This document shows, piece by piece, positions 1-12,960 of a DNA stretch of 64,000 nucleotides; positions within the stretch are counted from its first letter, which is position 1; every line of letters begins with the position of its first letter. The DNA lies in NCBI RefSeq assembly GCF_900496995.4, contig NC_044027.1, forward strand, positions 7,836,743-7,900,742. Direction: 5' to 3'. The DNA is from Aquila chrysaetos chrysaetos. Its lineage: Eukaryota; Chordata; Aves; Accipitriformes; Accipitridae. The position numbers and the translations under genes are program-made. The notes under the pieces were generated by a model. It worked only from the letters and a program-made list of their open reading frames with translations, was not told the origin of the DNA and did no database searches.

Positions 1-849
1 AGTGTTGTTGTTTTTTAAAAAAGAACAACAAGATACATTTGCAATTGAGGCTGAAGGCAGGACCCTGCAGCTCAAGTATGCTCTCTCCTGGGTACTGTTT
101 CTGCACTGGAATGGCTGAACTTGGCAGGGAAATGGAAGAAAGAGACCCTGGATCTACTGGGCCACAGATGTGGGAGAATCCTGCCTGAGCTGCCCTGAGC
201 CATTCCTTGTTGCGGCAGGGCCCTGCTTCTAGGGCTGCTCTGGGGCAGATCCATGTCTCCAAGCCAGGCGCACCAAGAAAGGGCAGGAGAAGAGGAACCT
301 TTTCTGCAGAGACGGCTGAAAACACATCTCTCCTTCAGCAAATCAGAGCCAGCATGTGCACCGCATGTGTGAGCAGCATCAGAGGCAAACTACTTGCTTG
401 GACATAGGGAAAGGTGACACAGAGCAACTGCCTAGCAACTCCATGTCCCCCCTTGGGATCTACTTTTTTCTTGCAGTCTTCCAAAAAGCCCAGAGCCCCT
501 CTCTGAATTAAGGCTAGGGACAGTGCTAGAGACATTGGTGTCCATGGGCCACCAAGCAGGTCCTGGGGGCAGCAGCTGGGAAACCACCTCTGGCTCCACT
601 CAGGACCAGCCCAGGCCAGGAGAACTGCCAAACCGCTCCGTCCCAAAGCTGCTGCTCCTCGCCGTCACTCTCAGGAACAGCTCTCACCCGCACCCTGCCT
701 GCTCAGCCCCTCCCGTCAGGAGGCTTTAGGACAAAGCGGACTCTTGGGAATACAATCGGCTCGCCCTCCGTCCCTCCAAAGAGGACACGGGGCAGCCAGC
801 AGGGCTTAATTAATAAAACACTGTCGCCTTGCAGCTCGCTCAAGTACTC
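1..849. other. Unassigned sequence left of the CpG island
   Basis: No gene, repeat or conserved motif recognised. If the minus-strand first exon at 1195 is real, this is its intron 1. Confidence 0.4.
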
Positions 850-1700
850 TACGAGCGGCAGGGCCACAGTGCCGGGGTATCCGCCACGCCGGGGCTCCCC
901 CGCAGCTTGCCCGGGGACAGCAGAGACCGCGGGCGGCGGCTCGGGGCGGGTGGCGGCTGCGGCCGGCGCCGCTGCCCCAGGCCGGCTTCCCACGCCCAGG
1001 GCTCCGCTCCCGGCGAGAGAAAGGGGAGTCCGAGGGCGCTTGGGGAGCGGGGCGCGGCCCGCCCGCTCCAGAGCTTCCTGGCGGCGGGCGCCGGCCCAGG
1101 CGGCGGGGACGCGGCGGGGACGCGGCGGGACACGGCGCGGGGCAGCCCAGGCTCCGGCTCGGCGGCCCCCCGCCCGGCCCGAGCGCCGACTCACCTGCTC
1201 CGGCTCGGCCCCGCCGGGCCCGGGTCCCGCAGGACGCCTTGCCGTCGGCTCGGCTCGGCACAAGCGCCGCTCCCCCGGCGTGAGCCCGCACGGCTGGGCT
1301 CGGCTCGGCCCCGCCCGCCCCGGCAGCGACGCGCCACCCCCCGTGCCGTGCACCGGCCCCCCTCCAAAGGCAGGCATCATCGCCCCAGGACGCCCCTTTC
1401 CCAAACCCCCGCAGGGCTTCCCCCAGTGCCGCAGCCCCGCCCCGGTACAAAGGGCCGCGGCTCCCGGGGCAGCTGCCCCCGCCCAGCACACGGCATTGGC
1501 ATCGCTCATGTCCAGCCTGGGGCTCTGCATCAGCTGCCCCACGGTGCTCCCCAGGCCCAACCTCCTCCGTGAAGCACAGCAAAGGCGACCCCCAACTGTC
1601 GCCCCTCCCGTGCCCCGCTCGAGGTCAGGAATTTCCCCCACCCCACGGTGGGACCGTGGCTGGCCCAGTCAGATCCCTCCGCCCTGCCCCACGCAGCACC
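850..1700. promoter_or_regulatory. Orphan CpG island
   Basis: Very GC- and CpG-rich DNA with Sp1-like ggcggg and ccgccc boxes, about 11.3 kb upstream of DPP7. No protein family is recognisable in its many open frames, whose length is explained by GC content. It is probably the promoter of a gene running out of the left edge. Confidence 0.7.
1195..1330 (-). other. Candidate first exon ending at a strong splice donor
   Basis: On the minus strand GAGCAG|gtgagtcgg at 1195/1194 is a near-consensus donor inside the CpG island. This suggests a first exon, coding or untranslated, of a leftward gene continuing beyond position 1. The 1330 boundary is arbitrary, since the transcription start is unknown. 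No partner acceptor or protein was identified. Confidence 0.3.
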
Positions 1701-4700
1701 CGGGAGCACGTTGGCTCCGGACGATGGCTGAGGGCCGCTCAGAGCAAAGGCAGTTCAAATTCCAGATGTGCCACACGTGCACATGGAAGAACACCACTGT
1801 CAGATCCCGGACTATTAAATGGCAACAGATCCTGGCGCCGAGACTTCCCAGTACTTGCGCAAAGCCAGAGGAGCTTGTGCAACCCCAGCCTGAGGAAAGA
1901 AAGCACTTTCTATTCCTGTCTCTGATGGTGGGCTGAGTCTTCTCACCTCTCCTCCAGCTCTGCCTCCTCTCCCAGCTGCTATCCCATCCCTTCACCGTCG
2001 GGATAAGGGTGCTAACAGAGGGCAGCCACGCAGTACCCATCACCATGCACTCCAGCTCTCCATGGACCCACAGGGCAGGAGCAAGGCGACCCCCTCACTT
2101 GTGTGACAGGCAGCACGTCTCTCCATCAATACAAACACTGCTGCAACACAGGGTGAGGGTGCCCTGCAGGTTACAGCAACCCCACTAGGAGAACACCCAG
2201 GACTTGTTTAGGTTATTTGATGAGGACATGACAAACAAATATCTGGGTCATGCAGGAGCTGGCGGCAGCTGGGACTTGAGGAACACAGCTGGTGACAAGG
2301 GAGGCTGGGCAGCCACAGCCGGAAACATCTGTGCTGCACCAGTGACTCTGGTGTGCTCCAGAGCAAGACAGATCTCCCAGGACAGCAATGTGTGACTGAG
2401 GCACATGCTTGGCCCTCTGTCCCCTCCACAGCACTCCTGTCCTCACTGAACAGCAAGGGCCAGGGAGAGGTGCAGGCAAGAAGGGGCAGTTATCCCCCTG
2501 CCCTCCTCTCTGGCCCTGCTGGCTTCCCAGGGACACCCCACACTGCTGCAGCTGGAGGCACACAGAGCCAGGAGCAGCTTTTATCCCAGGCAGTAACGCA
2601 GGCTGCAGGGGATACGCTTGGAGCAGCCACACAGGCTCTCCTGGGTGAGGGTCCTTGAATCCCTTTGCAGAGGGATTAACTAGCCAGGGTAGTTTCCCCC
2701 AACAGGAACAAAATCAGGCGGAGCAAAGATAGCTGGTTGGATACAGCAGGAAACTTCATTTTCAGGGTGTCACAGACCCTCTTCCCCTGAAGGACCGTAG
2801 ACGTCCCCCATCAGAGCTGGCACAGGGCACTGACATGTGGAGAGCAACATCTATCTGCTACAGACTACAGGTTTTGCCCACACCTCCCCAAGGCTCCAGA
2901 CACGATGTCTTGAAGCCTCTTACACTTCTACATGACAACTACCAACATGAGAAGCAATAGAAGTGACTTCTCTCTGGGATGTCCAGGGGTTAAATTCACC
3001 ATGTGAAAGGTAGGTTCCACAGATCACAACACAAGATGCAGTTTCAAAACCTCTTTCTTGTACAGAAAGACAGCACCTAGACATAACTAGCTGTTAAGGC
3101 TCTTAATGGCTTCTAGATACCTGACTTTAAGAATATTTACTGCTATCTTGTAAACACGGTTGCTAAGATGCAGCTGTACAATGAGAAACCATCTTCAGAA
3201 GTGTCCTTCCACTGCAGCACAGGATCTGAGAGCAGCTGGCTGGGCAGTTACTGCACTGAGATTCAGGGCAGCAGTGACCTGCAAAGCTGCCCTGCCCAGG
3301 TGTACTCACAAGTCAGGCTACAACTTTGGGCTACAAACTCAAATTCATGACCATTTCAGGCACATCTTCCTTACAACCAACAGCACAAATGCAGTGGGAA
3401 CAAGCAGATTTGCACATGTGGCATCAGGAGTTCGTCAGCAGACTGGCACCCCAGGGCTGTCAGTCAGGTACCCACAGGTCTGTGGCTCTGTTTCCTCTCG
3501 GGGAAACTGGGAAAGGGATTAACAGGGACTAAAATCAACTCCATTCCCAGAGCAGATGTGTCAGCAATCTCAGCAAATCCAACGGGTTGGCCAGGCAAGT
3601 CTGTTTGCAGGGTGAAGCTCCCTTGACCAAAAGCTCACGTTAGGAAGCAGATGCATCCCCAGTTACTTTGGTGGTCAGCACAACTCTCCTTGCTGCAGTA
3701 CAGTCTCCACTTCAGGTATGGCTGGCCCAGCTTGCGGCCCAGCCAGCTATCCTGCTTTCCCTGCCCTCCCTCCTGCCTGCTCCTTCTACAATGTCCATCA
3801 AGAGCAACATATTCAGTGCTAAGGTAAGAGGAGAATCCCAGCTCCTTTCTCCCCTTTTGCTTTTCTCAGTACACAGACACCCCTTCATAGGCTGCATACC
3901 TGTGTGATGCACCCGGCCAAGGTTGTGACAAGCTGTGCTCCAACAGAGCACCCTGCTACGTTGTCCTGCCTACCTGTGAGCACAGATCATTTTCCCTGCA
4001 ACAGGCAGCACACAGAGCAGCCCTAGCAGCAGCTGTCTGCTCTTACAGCTAGCAGGGAATCTGTGAGCTATTGAGCGATCATCAGCAGGTGTCAAAGCGG
4101 AGAGATGCTATCCCTGTGCTCAGGCCCAATCCAGCTGAACAACACACAAGCAGCCCCATCAACACCAGCTGAATGGCTCAGTGGCCCCAGTGTTCACATC
4201 ATTAAGGTGAATGAACACCAGACAGGCAACCCACCAGGAAGACCGCTTTCAAGCGGACACAGTGCCAGCAACAAACTTCACAGTGCTGGTGGCTGAGAAG
4301 CACCTGCATTACTCTGCAGAAAACCATAAGAAGACCCAGGTTAAGTGCCACTTACATTTCATCTTGCAAGAATTTCCTTCTCTTGTCCAGGTGCTTTTCT
4401 GCCCTGGGAAGACCTTAAATGATGCCACCATCTCTCCCAGCCTCCTTGGTGCCCCCAGTCCTGTCCCCCCCCCCTCAGGCCAGCATGTCCATGGCCTCCA
4501 GGCACAGCTGGCAGGAGCAGGGGCTCGGGCATGTCTGCGGCAGCACGATCAGGCAGCAACTCTGCTCTGATGGACACTTGCAACACCTTCCTCCACCCCT
4601 GCTTTCAATCACTTTAGGATTATCAAGGATCCTGGGAGGTTGTCAAGGATGTTCTTTTCTATGTGCTTGCTGTCACTAAAGTAATTAAACGAAGGTCAAA

Positions 4701-7700
4701 GTGTGTCCCTGGAGGAGCTGAGCAGCTAGTTAAGCCTCTCATCTGAAGACCAGCCCAGGATGCCAAGTGGTTCTGGGCATTTCCAAGCCAGCCAGCAGTC
4801 ATACTGCTCCATCAGGAACTTGTGGGTTGATGGCTGCCTTTCCCAAATGCTGGAGGTCTCTGCAGGTGGATGTTGAAAGATCATTGGCAGAACCACAGGT
4901 GTGACAGCCACAGCCAGGATTTGATTCCAAAGTATCAGCCTGAAGAGGAGCCTCTGGCAGGTGCAAAAGAGCCTAGCAGTAAAGGTCCAGCATATGGAAA
5001 ATCCCTCTGCTGAGGAGGGATGGCGGCCCAGGTACATTTCAGTGAATGCCCTGATCTTGGGAGACCCACTTTGTCCCTGGGTAAGGGACCTCTGGGAGCC
5101 CTGGCTGGGCCTGCAGACCAGGGCAACAAAGAGAGTAACAAAGAGAGACTTGAGATGGGTCTAAGCACCTGCCTTTTTCAGACCCAAACTCATGGAAACA
5201 CCATGTCCTCCAAAGCACAGCCTGACGTCACTCTGTAGGTCATTCAATGCAGTGCAAGACATTTGTTTCCTTTGTGCTCCTTGGGAGGTATCTTCTAGAA
5301 AAGACTTGTACAATCACACTGCCTCCACCTGTTTGTCCTGCCTTGGTCAATTTTGGGGCTCAATTGTCATTTCAGCCACATTTGACAGAAGGGTCAAGAC
5401 CTCAGAGGTGCTTGGTTTTGTGAAAACAGGCAGCACATGGGGAAGTGAGACCCTGTTTGTCCTCCCAGTGCAGGAGGTGCTGCAGCCTTTGGCAGACATT
5501 TGAGAACCCACACCCCAGAGCAACTGCCTCAAGGTCCAGCAGCAGGAGAGGCTCTGGTGGGAGCTTGCACCTTCTTAGACACCAAGAAAGCATAGTAGCA
5601 TACCCAACTGGAAGAAACTCTTGAAGAGAGCCCCTAGTCAGCACAGGGACTGCCCACATCTGCTGAAGTATCTGCTGCTGCTCCTCTTGCCAACATGGGA
5701 AAACCAGGAGGTTGTCAACACTGAATAGTAGTAACACAGAATTGGGTCCTGCCAGAAGGGGGAAGTTTATAGCTTGAGAAATTCTGTGCATGAACTCTCC
5801 TCATACCTCAGAGGAGGAAGAAACTGGTTGATGTGTCACCCCGCAGGCACTGTGGCTTACTTTGGTCCTTTAAACAAGCCTGAGGTTGCCGCTGAGCCCC
5901 ATCCCACACCGATGCCTATCCCTCCCACCAGCTTGCTTCACAGCTTTGCTGGCCATGTGCACCTGTTAGCAGCTGCCTCCAGGACCTTGTCCTTGAACAT
6001 CCTTGAGGACTGATAACATCCCTGCCTGCTAGTCTGAGCAGGGGCAGATATGTTGTCCCTTGGCACACTCCCAAGCCAAGAGATCTGCTGCACCCTGTGC
6101 AGAAACAGAAGAGGCCTGGACTCCAGCAGGAACGGCATGTGCGACTAGGCTCCCAGCCTCACCTCTCCTGCCTGCAAAACATGATGCTCACTGACTGCTC
6201 TGCATGATGAGCTGCTCATGGCAGGGACAGCCCCTCAGTCACCACCAGCCCACTGACTCCTGCCCACAGGCAAGTTCCCATTTTCTGGCTTACAAAAATC
6301 ACTCTTAGCTTTTGGCATCCCTGAACCTTACTTAGGGATGGACTGTGCCCTCCTGCAAAACACAACAGCCAAGTGGCACTGAATCTGTCACACAGGGCTC
6401 AACCATGCCCCACTCCCAACTGGATTTGGAGGCATCGCTTGCAGAGTAAATTTGGAGCAATGAACACCTGCCAGAAGTGCATGGACTACTCAAGTTAAGA
6501 AAAGCCAATGGTGAAAGTGCAATTTCTTGGGGCAGAGCCCCTCACCAACACTCTTACCAACACCTTCCCCACACTGCACAGCAGCTGGGTGGTCCCTCTA
6601 GTTCATGTCCTCTCCTGCCTGCAGTGTGGAGCTGCAGGTCCCAGCAGCAGCCTGCCACCAAGTGCCACTGACAGATTTGGTGCACCCCAGAGCACCGATC
6701 ACAGCATCTCCTGAGGCTGTGGTGTCCAGAGCCACGGCCTGCCACCCCTGCACGGTGCTGGTCCAGAAAGCAGAGGTGGCCGATGGAGCCAGCCTCATGC
6801 CTGGCCAGGCTCGGCAAGGCCCAGCCCCCAGCTCTCCCACAGCAGCTTGCACCACTGCAGCAGCACAGACACATCACTCCTCAGGCCAACTGCCTCATGA
6901 AGGTCACGGTGCCACTAAACCTGACCTCCCAAAGAATTTTATCTGGAGGCTGGTGCTGTAACACCACTTTCCACAGTGCACACATGTTCTGCTTTGGCAA
7001 ACCTGCACGTGGATTGACATTAGCACTTGGTCACCCAGCTGGTACAAACTGCACGATGCCTCCTGCACCCAAGGCTCAGCCCTGCACCGGACCACTCCCA
7101 GCTTGCTGCGCTCCTCAGGGACATGGTTTCTTTGTACTTGCAGTGCTGCTCTGCAAGCTCTGGCTCAAAGCAGAAGCTAGGACTGCCCTGGGAACCTCTA
7201 CCCAGTGCTTTACATGGATAGGAGCAGCAAAAGACAAGGTCAAACCTTTCCTCTGATGACCACCAGGCCAAAAAAAGATTAGGGTAAGCACAGCCTCTGC
7301 AGGGAGGCCTTCTCCCAACCAGGCACCGCAGCCTCCCACATCACATCCTCTACAAGCTAAGAGACCTGACCCACAGCATTTTCCTGGGCTACACCATTTC
7401 TGCAATCCAGAAGAAATCCAGCTGCCACCTTCTCCCTGCTTCAGCTGCCCCTGCCCTCTGCTGGCACCAGCCTCTGCACCAACTGTCTCATGAGCCAGAC
7501 CTGAAGGCGGATCCCTCTGAAAATTAATTCAACAGGAGGAAAGAGAAACTGTTTTTGAGCTGGCTTAGCTCCCTGGTTTTGCTCTTTACCCAACAGCACA
7601 AACCCATGCCTGGGAGGGACCACAACAAACACCTCATCGGGGAGGGGGTGCCCCCTTCTCCTAGCTCCGACCTGGGCATACACAAGACCGAGTGGCCAGA

Positions 7701-10029
7701 TAACCTTGACCTCGCTACAATTACAGGGCCAGCTTCCCACCTCTGCTGCCTTTTTGGCCCCTGTAGTAGACAGGCCAATGTCCAGTGCTCCCCTTTTTGA
7801 ATCCCTGACCACCTTTTCCTGTAGTTTTCTCCACTTGCTCCACAGGCTGAAGCACAGGGACCTCTTCCAAAGTAAAGCTGCATTTGTTTGTCCCAGGGCA
7901 TGCTCCCAGGCTGCCAGCTGAAAGCAAGGGAGAGGACGCACCATATCCTTACTCTCAGCAAGACTGCTCCAAGTCTTGATGCAGTTCCACGCTGTCACAG
8001 TAAGCAGCCAGAGGAGCATGGGGAAGGGAAGCCAGGCTGCTCTGCCCAGAACCACCGCAGCAGGCAGAGGAGTCAGGAAGGCTTCACTCTCATTTGGCCA
8101 CCGCTCAGGAGTTACATGGGTGAACACTGACAGCCCTCGGTCTCCATGGCTCACCAGGGAGCTGACTTTCCACCCACAGAGCCAAACTCCACTGCTGCCC
8201 CAACACCTCCATTGCTGCCCCGCAGAGCCCCCGAGCTGAGCAGCAGTGAAGCCTGCTGGGGACGCCTTTGAGCATGTAATAGGTATTGCTTGATCTCAAA
8301 GGCACTCTGGGAATTTTTGTAAACAAAGATACATAGATCTTACTTCCTCCAAAGAGGGAAACTGAAGTTACACAATACTACTTGCAAGGCTGATTATAAT
8401 TGACTATATGCTTAACCCCTCTTCCTATTTTCAATATGTTTGAATGTTCTATTTCCATCCTGCCAGCTAGGACCAAGGGACCTTTACACCAGCAGTTCTT
8501 TAGCTGACACAGGCAACAGAAACCAACCCATGGAAATGTAGCGCAGCTGCCACAGGTTATTAGAGCAAGACATGCTGCTCAGTTCAGACAGGACAAGTGT
8601 CCGATCTCTCCACTTTCACAGAACAGGAACTTAGAAACAGTTAACCTGGGGCAGATGGAAGGAGGATATATGTAATTTTAAATTAATAGACAAAATACAA
8701 ATACAGCTGTCTTGAACTACAGGACTGAACTGTTTGGGTCCAGAGGTCACTCCTAGCACCCCCTGCTCTTTTATCCCACTGAGGCCAAGGATCTGACCAA
8801 GGGAGATTGGAAGGAGCTTGTCCTGGAGCTGCCCAGGGCTGACACCCTGAAAGTACCACCAGAGAGGGACTTGCCTTCTCAGTTTAGTATCTTTGGATAA
8901 GTTTAATATTATTGACAGGGGAGGGACAAACCCAGACTATTTCTTTGTCTTTTCAGATCTTGGAAAACCTTTGGTTCTTTGTCCCATCCACCAGCAAGTA
9001 TTTTCATTTCTGAAGATATTAAGAGCCTTTTTAAAGGTATTATTTTATTAGGATTGGTTTACACAAAAGACTTTGGTGAAAAACCTTTTCCTCCACCCAG
9101 GAGGAATGTCTTTGCCCATGTCACCTCATAGATTTCCCTAACCTCTTCATAAAACTTGGCAATGAGTACAAATCCTTTCTTCTTCCCTTGAAGCCCTGGA
9201 TTTCACACCTCACAGCCACTACTTGTACCCTAACTCTGCAAAGCTCTTTGGGACAGAATTTAAATAAGAAGTAGTCTAAAAATAAGATCTTAATCCTGCT
9301 GCATGCAGCACAGCCTTCACCCTGAGCCTACATAGGACCCGCTCCAAGGACCAGTTCCAGCCTTTCCTCTCCACTGCAAAAGGAAACAATTTCCTGCTAA
9401 TGTGTTTATTTTTCTTTGTATCAGTTCATATTTTAAACTAACACATCTGAAGACCATCCAGTGGTTTATGAAGCTGAAGGGCTTCCTATGTCACAGCCTT
9501 CTCCTCTCTGGGGAGGTGGGAAGAAAGTTGCTTAAGCCTCATCCTTTGCAGAAATAAACCTTCTCAGGAGCATCGAGCCAAAACAGTCTTAAAAAGAAGA
9601 GGCCCCCAAAAATCAGGGATTTCAAAGTCTTAATTATAATGACACTTTACTGAAAGCACAAACGTGAGAGTGCAGGAAATTAATTAAAAAATAACATAAT
9701 GGAAATACTGCTCAGAAGTCCCCTTATATTTTCATTCTATTAAATTCATAAAGAAAGCATAATACTGTTTAAGTCCTAATGCACTAAAAAACATTTTTTC
9801 AATCAAGTGACCAGCCTATCAGGGATAAATCTCACGCAAGTTTCAGACAAGAAGGAGGCAGGATCTCTGTACCTCCTCCGGTGGGAACCTGAGTACAAAA
9901 TCAGCCCTAGAGAAGCCCTGGCCAGAGCAACTCACACATCCTCCAAGCCTGGTGCTGTTCTTTCATCACCCCAAGACAGGCTAGATCTTACTTCCACCTG
10001 GTTTTGTTATCTTGTGACCCCATTTTGGA
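1701..10029. other. Unassigned intergenic sequence
   Basis: Mixed-composition DNA with no recognisable exon series. The longest open frame (8154-7441, minus strand) has no domain, lacks an ATG at its start and is not flanked by convincing splice sites. AT-rich stretches around 8640-8700 and 9600-9800 look neutral. Noncoding RNA genes cannot be excluded. Confidence 0.5.
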
Positions 10030-10770
10030 TTTGTGTGGCAGGGTTTTTGGTGGCGGGGGAGGGGCTGCAGGGGTGGCTCCTGTGAGAAGCTGCTAGAAGC
10101 TCCCCTGGCTCCAAGTCGGACCTGCCTCTGGCCCAGGCCAACCCAATCAGTGACGGTGGTAGGAGGAGGAGATGCCCTGGCAGCACATGGAGGAGCCCAC
10201 ACCGGAGCAGGTGGGTGCCCCCCATGATGGCCGGGACTCCATGGGAAAGCCCATGCTGGAGCAGTCTGTGACTGAAGGACTGCGGCCCCCAGAAGGGACC
10301 CACGCTGGAGCAGTTCATGAAGAACTGTCTCCTGCGGGAGGGACCCCAACGCTGGAGCAGGGGAAGAGTGAGGAGCCCTGCCCCTGAGGAGGAAGGAGCG
10401 GCAGAGACAAGGTGGGGTGAACTGACCCCAACCCCCATTCCCCATCCCTCTGCACCACTGGAGAGAGGAGATGGGGAAATAGGGAGTGGAGTTGAGCTGG
10501 GAAGGAGGGAGGGGTGGGGGAAAGGTGTTCTAAGGTTTGGTTTTACTTCTCATTATCCTTATTTTGATTTGATTGGTAGTCAATTAAATTGATTTTATTT
10601 CTTCCCCAAGTTGAGCCTGTTTTTTGCCCGTGACCATAAGTGGTGAGTGATCACTCCCTGTCCTTGTCTCCACGATGTTTTCTTTTGTATTTTCTCCTAC
10701 CCATTCCACTGGGAGTGGTGAGCGAGCAGCCTTGTGGTGCTTTGTTGCCCGTTGGCCTTAAACCAGGACA
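10030..10770 (-). mobile_element. LTR copy A (ERVL/ERV3-like avian LTR), internally shortened
   Basis: Shares long matching blocks with copies at 15.1, 16.7 and 49.7 kb. On the minus strand it starts near 10770 (tgtcctggtttaag) and ends near 10030 (ccacacaaatcc). Compared with the others it lacks about 200 bp around 10165-10190. No gag or pol sequence and no clear target-site duplication are seen, so it is probably a solo LTR. The family label rests on resemblance to avian LTRs I remember. Confidence 0.7.
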
Positions 10771-11205
10771 CAGCCTGAAGCAGACCGATCTCCCATGCTG
10801 TGGTTGCCACTGTGTGGTTGCAGATGGTAATAGTAGACGTGAAAATGCTGCTTCTGCAGCTTCCCACCCATGACCACATCCTTGAAATCTTCTTCCTGTA
10901 ACAGCTCCTTTGGTCTTTAATAAGCTAAAACTCTTCCTTTATAAAATATAAACTTCTATGACATTCACAGACATCTTGTAAAGTGTCTGCAACATTTTGA
11001 ATAAGCTGACAACGTACTGACCCTTTGGGGTAAAACCTGGCCTTTTTTTGCATGTTTATACAGCACTTGGCATAACAGATCAAGCTAGATCATAGGTACT
11101 GCTGAGTTTACTTACAGCCATATTAGCATGTTCAGCCCTGCCCAGTTTGCAATGCAACTTTCTCCATTTCCATTTCCCTTCAGGGCCATATGCCATTTGG
11201 GGTAT
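10771..11205. other. Unassigned gap between two LTR elements
   Basis: About 435 bp with nothing recognised. Confidence 0.4.
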
Positions 11206-11690
11206 TGATACCGAAAAAGCCAAAGAAACTCTCTAAGACTCAATTTTGGAGTTTTAGAAAGCAGGCATTCTTTATTGCAGCACTGGGTGCATGGGGGATC
11301 GCTCCACCTATTGTGCACACAGTCAGGCCTAATTGTGCAGGTTAAGTACATGTTCTACACACATATTCACTAGATTGGAGAAATGTTATACATATTCATT
11401 AGTTTTCCGGGAAACTATTAGCATATGCAAATGTCCTGTACGCAGGCATATTGAAGGTCTCTGGTGGTCTTCAGGAGTCCTCTGGTGGTCTTCCATAGTC
11501 TTCCTCACTTGTCCGCTACTTGACCCTTCTCAGACGATTCTGCACAGTGTGATCTTCTGCATGTTTGATACATCTTATCCTAAACAATGCTCATTAGTGC
11601 TTCTATTATCTATGCTTACATTTTGAGGTAATTCACATGGATACTTCTAAACTAAGTTACCTAAAAGGGCTAAAGTCCTTATCTTCTTCA
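11206..11690 (+). mobile_element. Second type of endogenous-retrovirus LTR
   Basis: 485-bp segment bounded by TG (tgataccg) and CA (tcttcttca). It is followed after one base by an 18-base primer-binding-site match, which orients it on the plus strand. However, an AATAAA lies on the minus strand at 11276-11271, near the other end, so the orientation is not certain. It contains an octamer-like atgcaaat. It is unrelated to LTR copies A-D. Confidence 0.55.
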
Positions 11691-11691
11691 G

Positions 11692-11709
11692 TGGGGGCTC
11701 GTCCGGGAT
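11692..11709 (+). mobile_element. Retroviral primer binding site, tRNA-Pro type
   Basis: 18 bases identical, as I recall it, to the gammaretroviral site complementary to the 3' end of tRNA-Pro. It starts 2 bp after the CA end of the preceding LTR, the expected spacing. It suggests a class I (gamma-like) ERV leader. Any internal remnant beyond it cannot be followed past about 11900, and no gag, pol or env frame is visible. Confidence 0.65.
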
Positions 11710-12379
11710 GGCCCAGAAACTGCAAGGCCATCCAAAGGCAATTTCTCACACATTTTGCAACATACAGAACCCCCCCATCCACCACTGATCAGCAAACAAT
11801 CAGGCAAAGAAACAGCAACGCCATTGTACTCAGAAAAACATCCTGCATCAGTATCTGCTGGGCCCTCCCTTTGGAACGAAAAACCTAGAGAAATCTCCCA
11901 TTAAACGATCTCATGCTGCTCCTGACTTGCTCTCAGAGCAGCGTAAGCTTCCTCTCTTGCCAGTACGCTCAACCACAGGGCCATCAGTGTATCAACACCA
12001 CAAGGACACGCTCCACTCCTGTCCTGCCAAGAGTTATGGGCATCCTCCAGACGTCCTCTCATCTGCTGCTCCCTCACCCACCACTCCTCACCAGAGAGGT
12101 GGACATGAGCCAACAAACCCCACCATGCATCCTCATCCCAATTTCCTTCTGTGCTACATTCCCACTTCCCTCACCTCCGCTGAGTACTGAGCTGAGCTGC
12201 CATGGCCCCTGCATGCTGGCTGGGCTGGGCTTTCACTCCACCCCAGCTCTTCCTTCTCATGCGAACACATCATGGAGGGGACCTGAGGTGCACCACTTGT
12301 CTTTGCAAAGGGCAGCACCAATTCAGCACCAGGAGGTAAATGCTGCAGAGGTTTGAAAGGCAGACACCCTGTCCTCCAC
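11710..12379. other. ERV leader remnant grading into DPP7 upstream sequence
   Basis: The first part follows the primer binding site and may be retroviral leader. From about 11,900 onward it is ordinary upstream DNA without recognisable genes. Confidence 0.4.
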
Positions 12380-12831
12380 CCAGCAGCTCCCCCCAGACCT
12401 GTGGGAAGGGCACAGCGGCCTAGCGCCAGCACTGAGCCTCGCTGGCTTCCACCCTCCTCACCCCCATGCCATAAGGCGGGTTCCCGGCACCGAGACCACA
12501 GCCGTGAAGGCCAGTCAGCACGGACAGCACACCTGCTGCCTGCAACAGCCAGCAGCACGAGGGGGAGCAGAGCGGGCACGCAGAGCCCTGCCAGCCACCC
12601 CATGCCACCACATCGCCACAGGCCCCGCACCACCCTGCCCTGCCTCAGCATCCCTGGACCCGCGCTGAGGCTCCTGCGCCGACCTCCTACACCCTCCATG
12701 GGGCCCAGGAGGCGACGCCTGGCCCGGCCTGCCTCGGCCTCTCCAGCAGCACCCCCGGAGCGTGGGGGGAAAGCAGCCGTGAGGGAACGCCCCCTTAGGC
12801 AACATGGTGGTGCCTCGGTAGGCATGGCGCT

Positions 12832-12894
12832 CACGTGGTCACGTGAGGGGGGCGGCAGGCCGCCACGTGATGCCGAAAGCTCTGGGATCATGTG
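12832..12894 (+). promoter_or_regulatory. E-box/CLEAR cluster in the DPP7 promoter
   Basis: Three CACGTG palindromes lie at 12832-12837, 12840-12845 and 12864-12869, and a CATGTG at 12889-12894. The decamer 12838-12847 (gtcacgtgag) differs by one base from the CLEAR consensus bound by TFEB/TFE3, which drives lysosomal genes. The cluster is 67-130 bp upstream of the DPP7 start codon, in the CpG island. TFEB control is inferred from motif and context; USF or MYC/MAX would bind the same core. Confidence 0.7.
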
Positions 12895-12960
12895 AGCAGC
12901 AGCCTGCGGTTCCCACGCGGGAGGATCGTGCGGTGTGCGCGGAGTGGAGGCGCGAGCTGG

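Noticed and set aside
703..1936. Long open frames on both strands of the left CpG island (over 300 codons)
   Set aside because: All are Pro/Arg/Gly/Ala-rich, overlap on both strands and show no domain. GC content alone keeps stops rare.
7441..8154. 237-codon minus-strand open frame
   Set aside because: It begins at GTG rather than ATG, has no recognised domain and no convincing splice partners. It is long for chance but not enough to call a gene.
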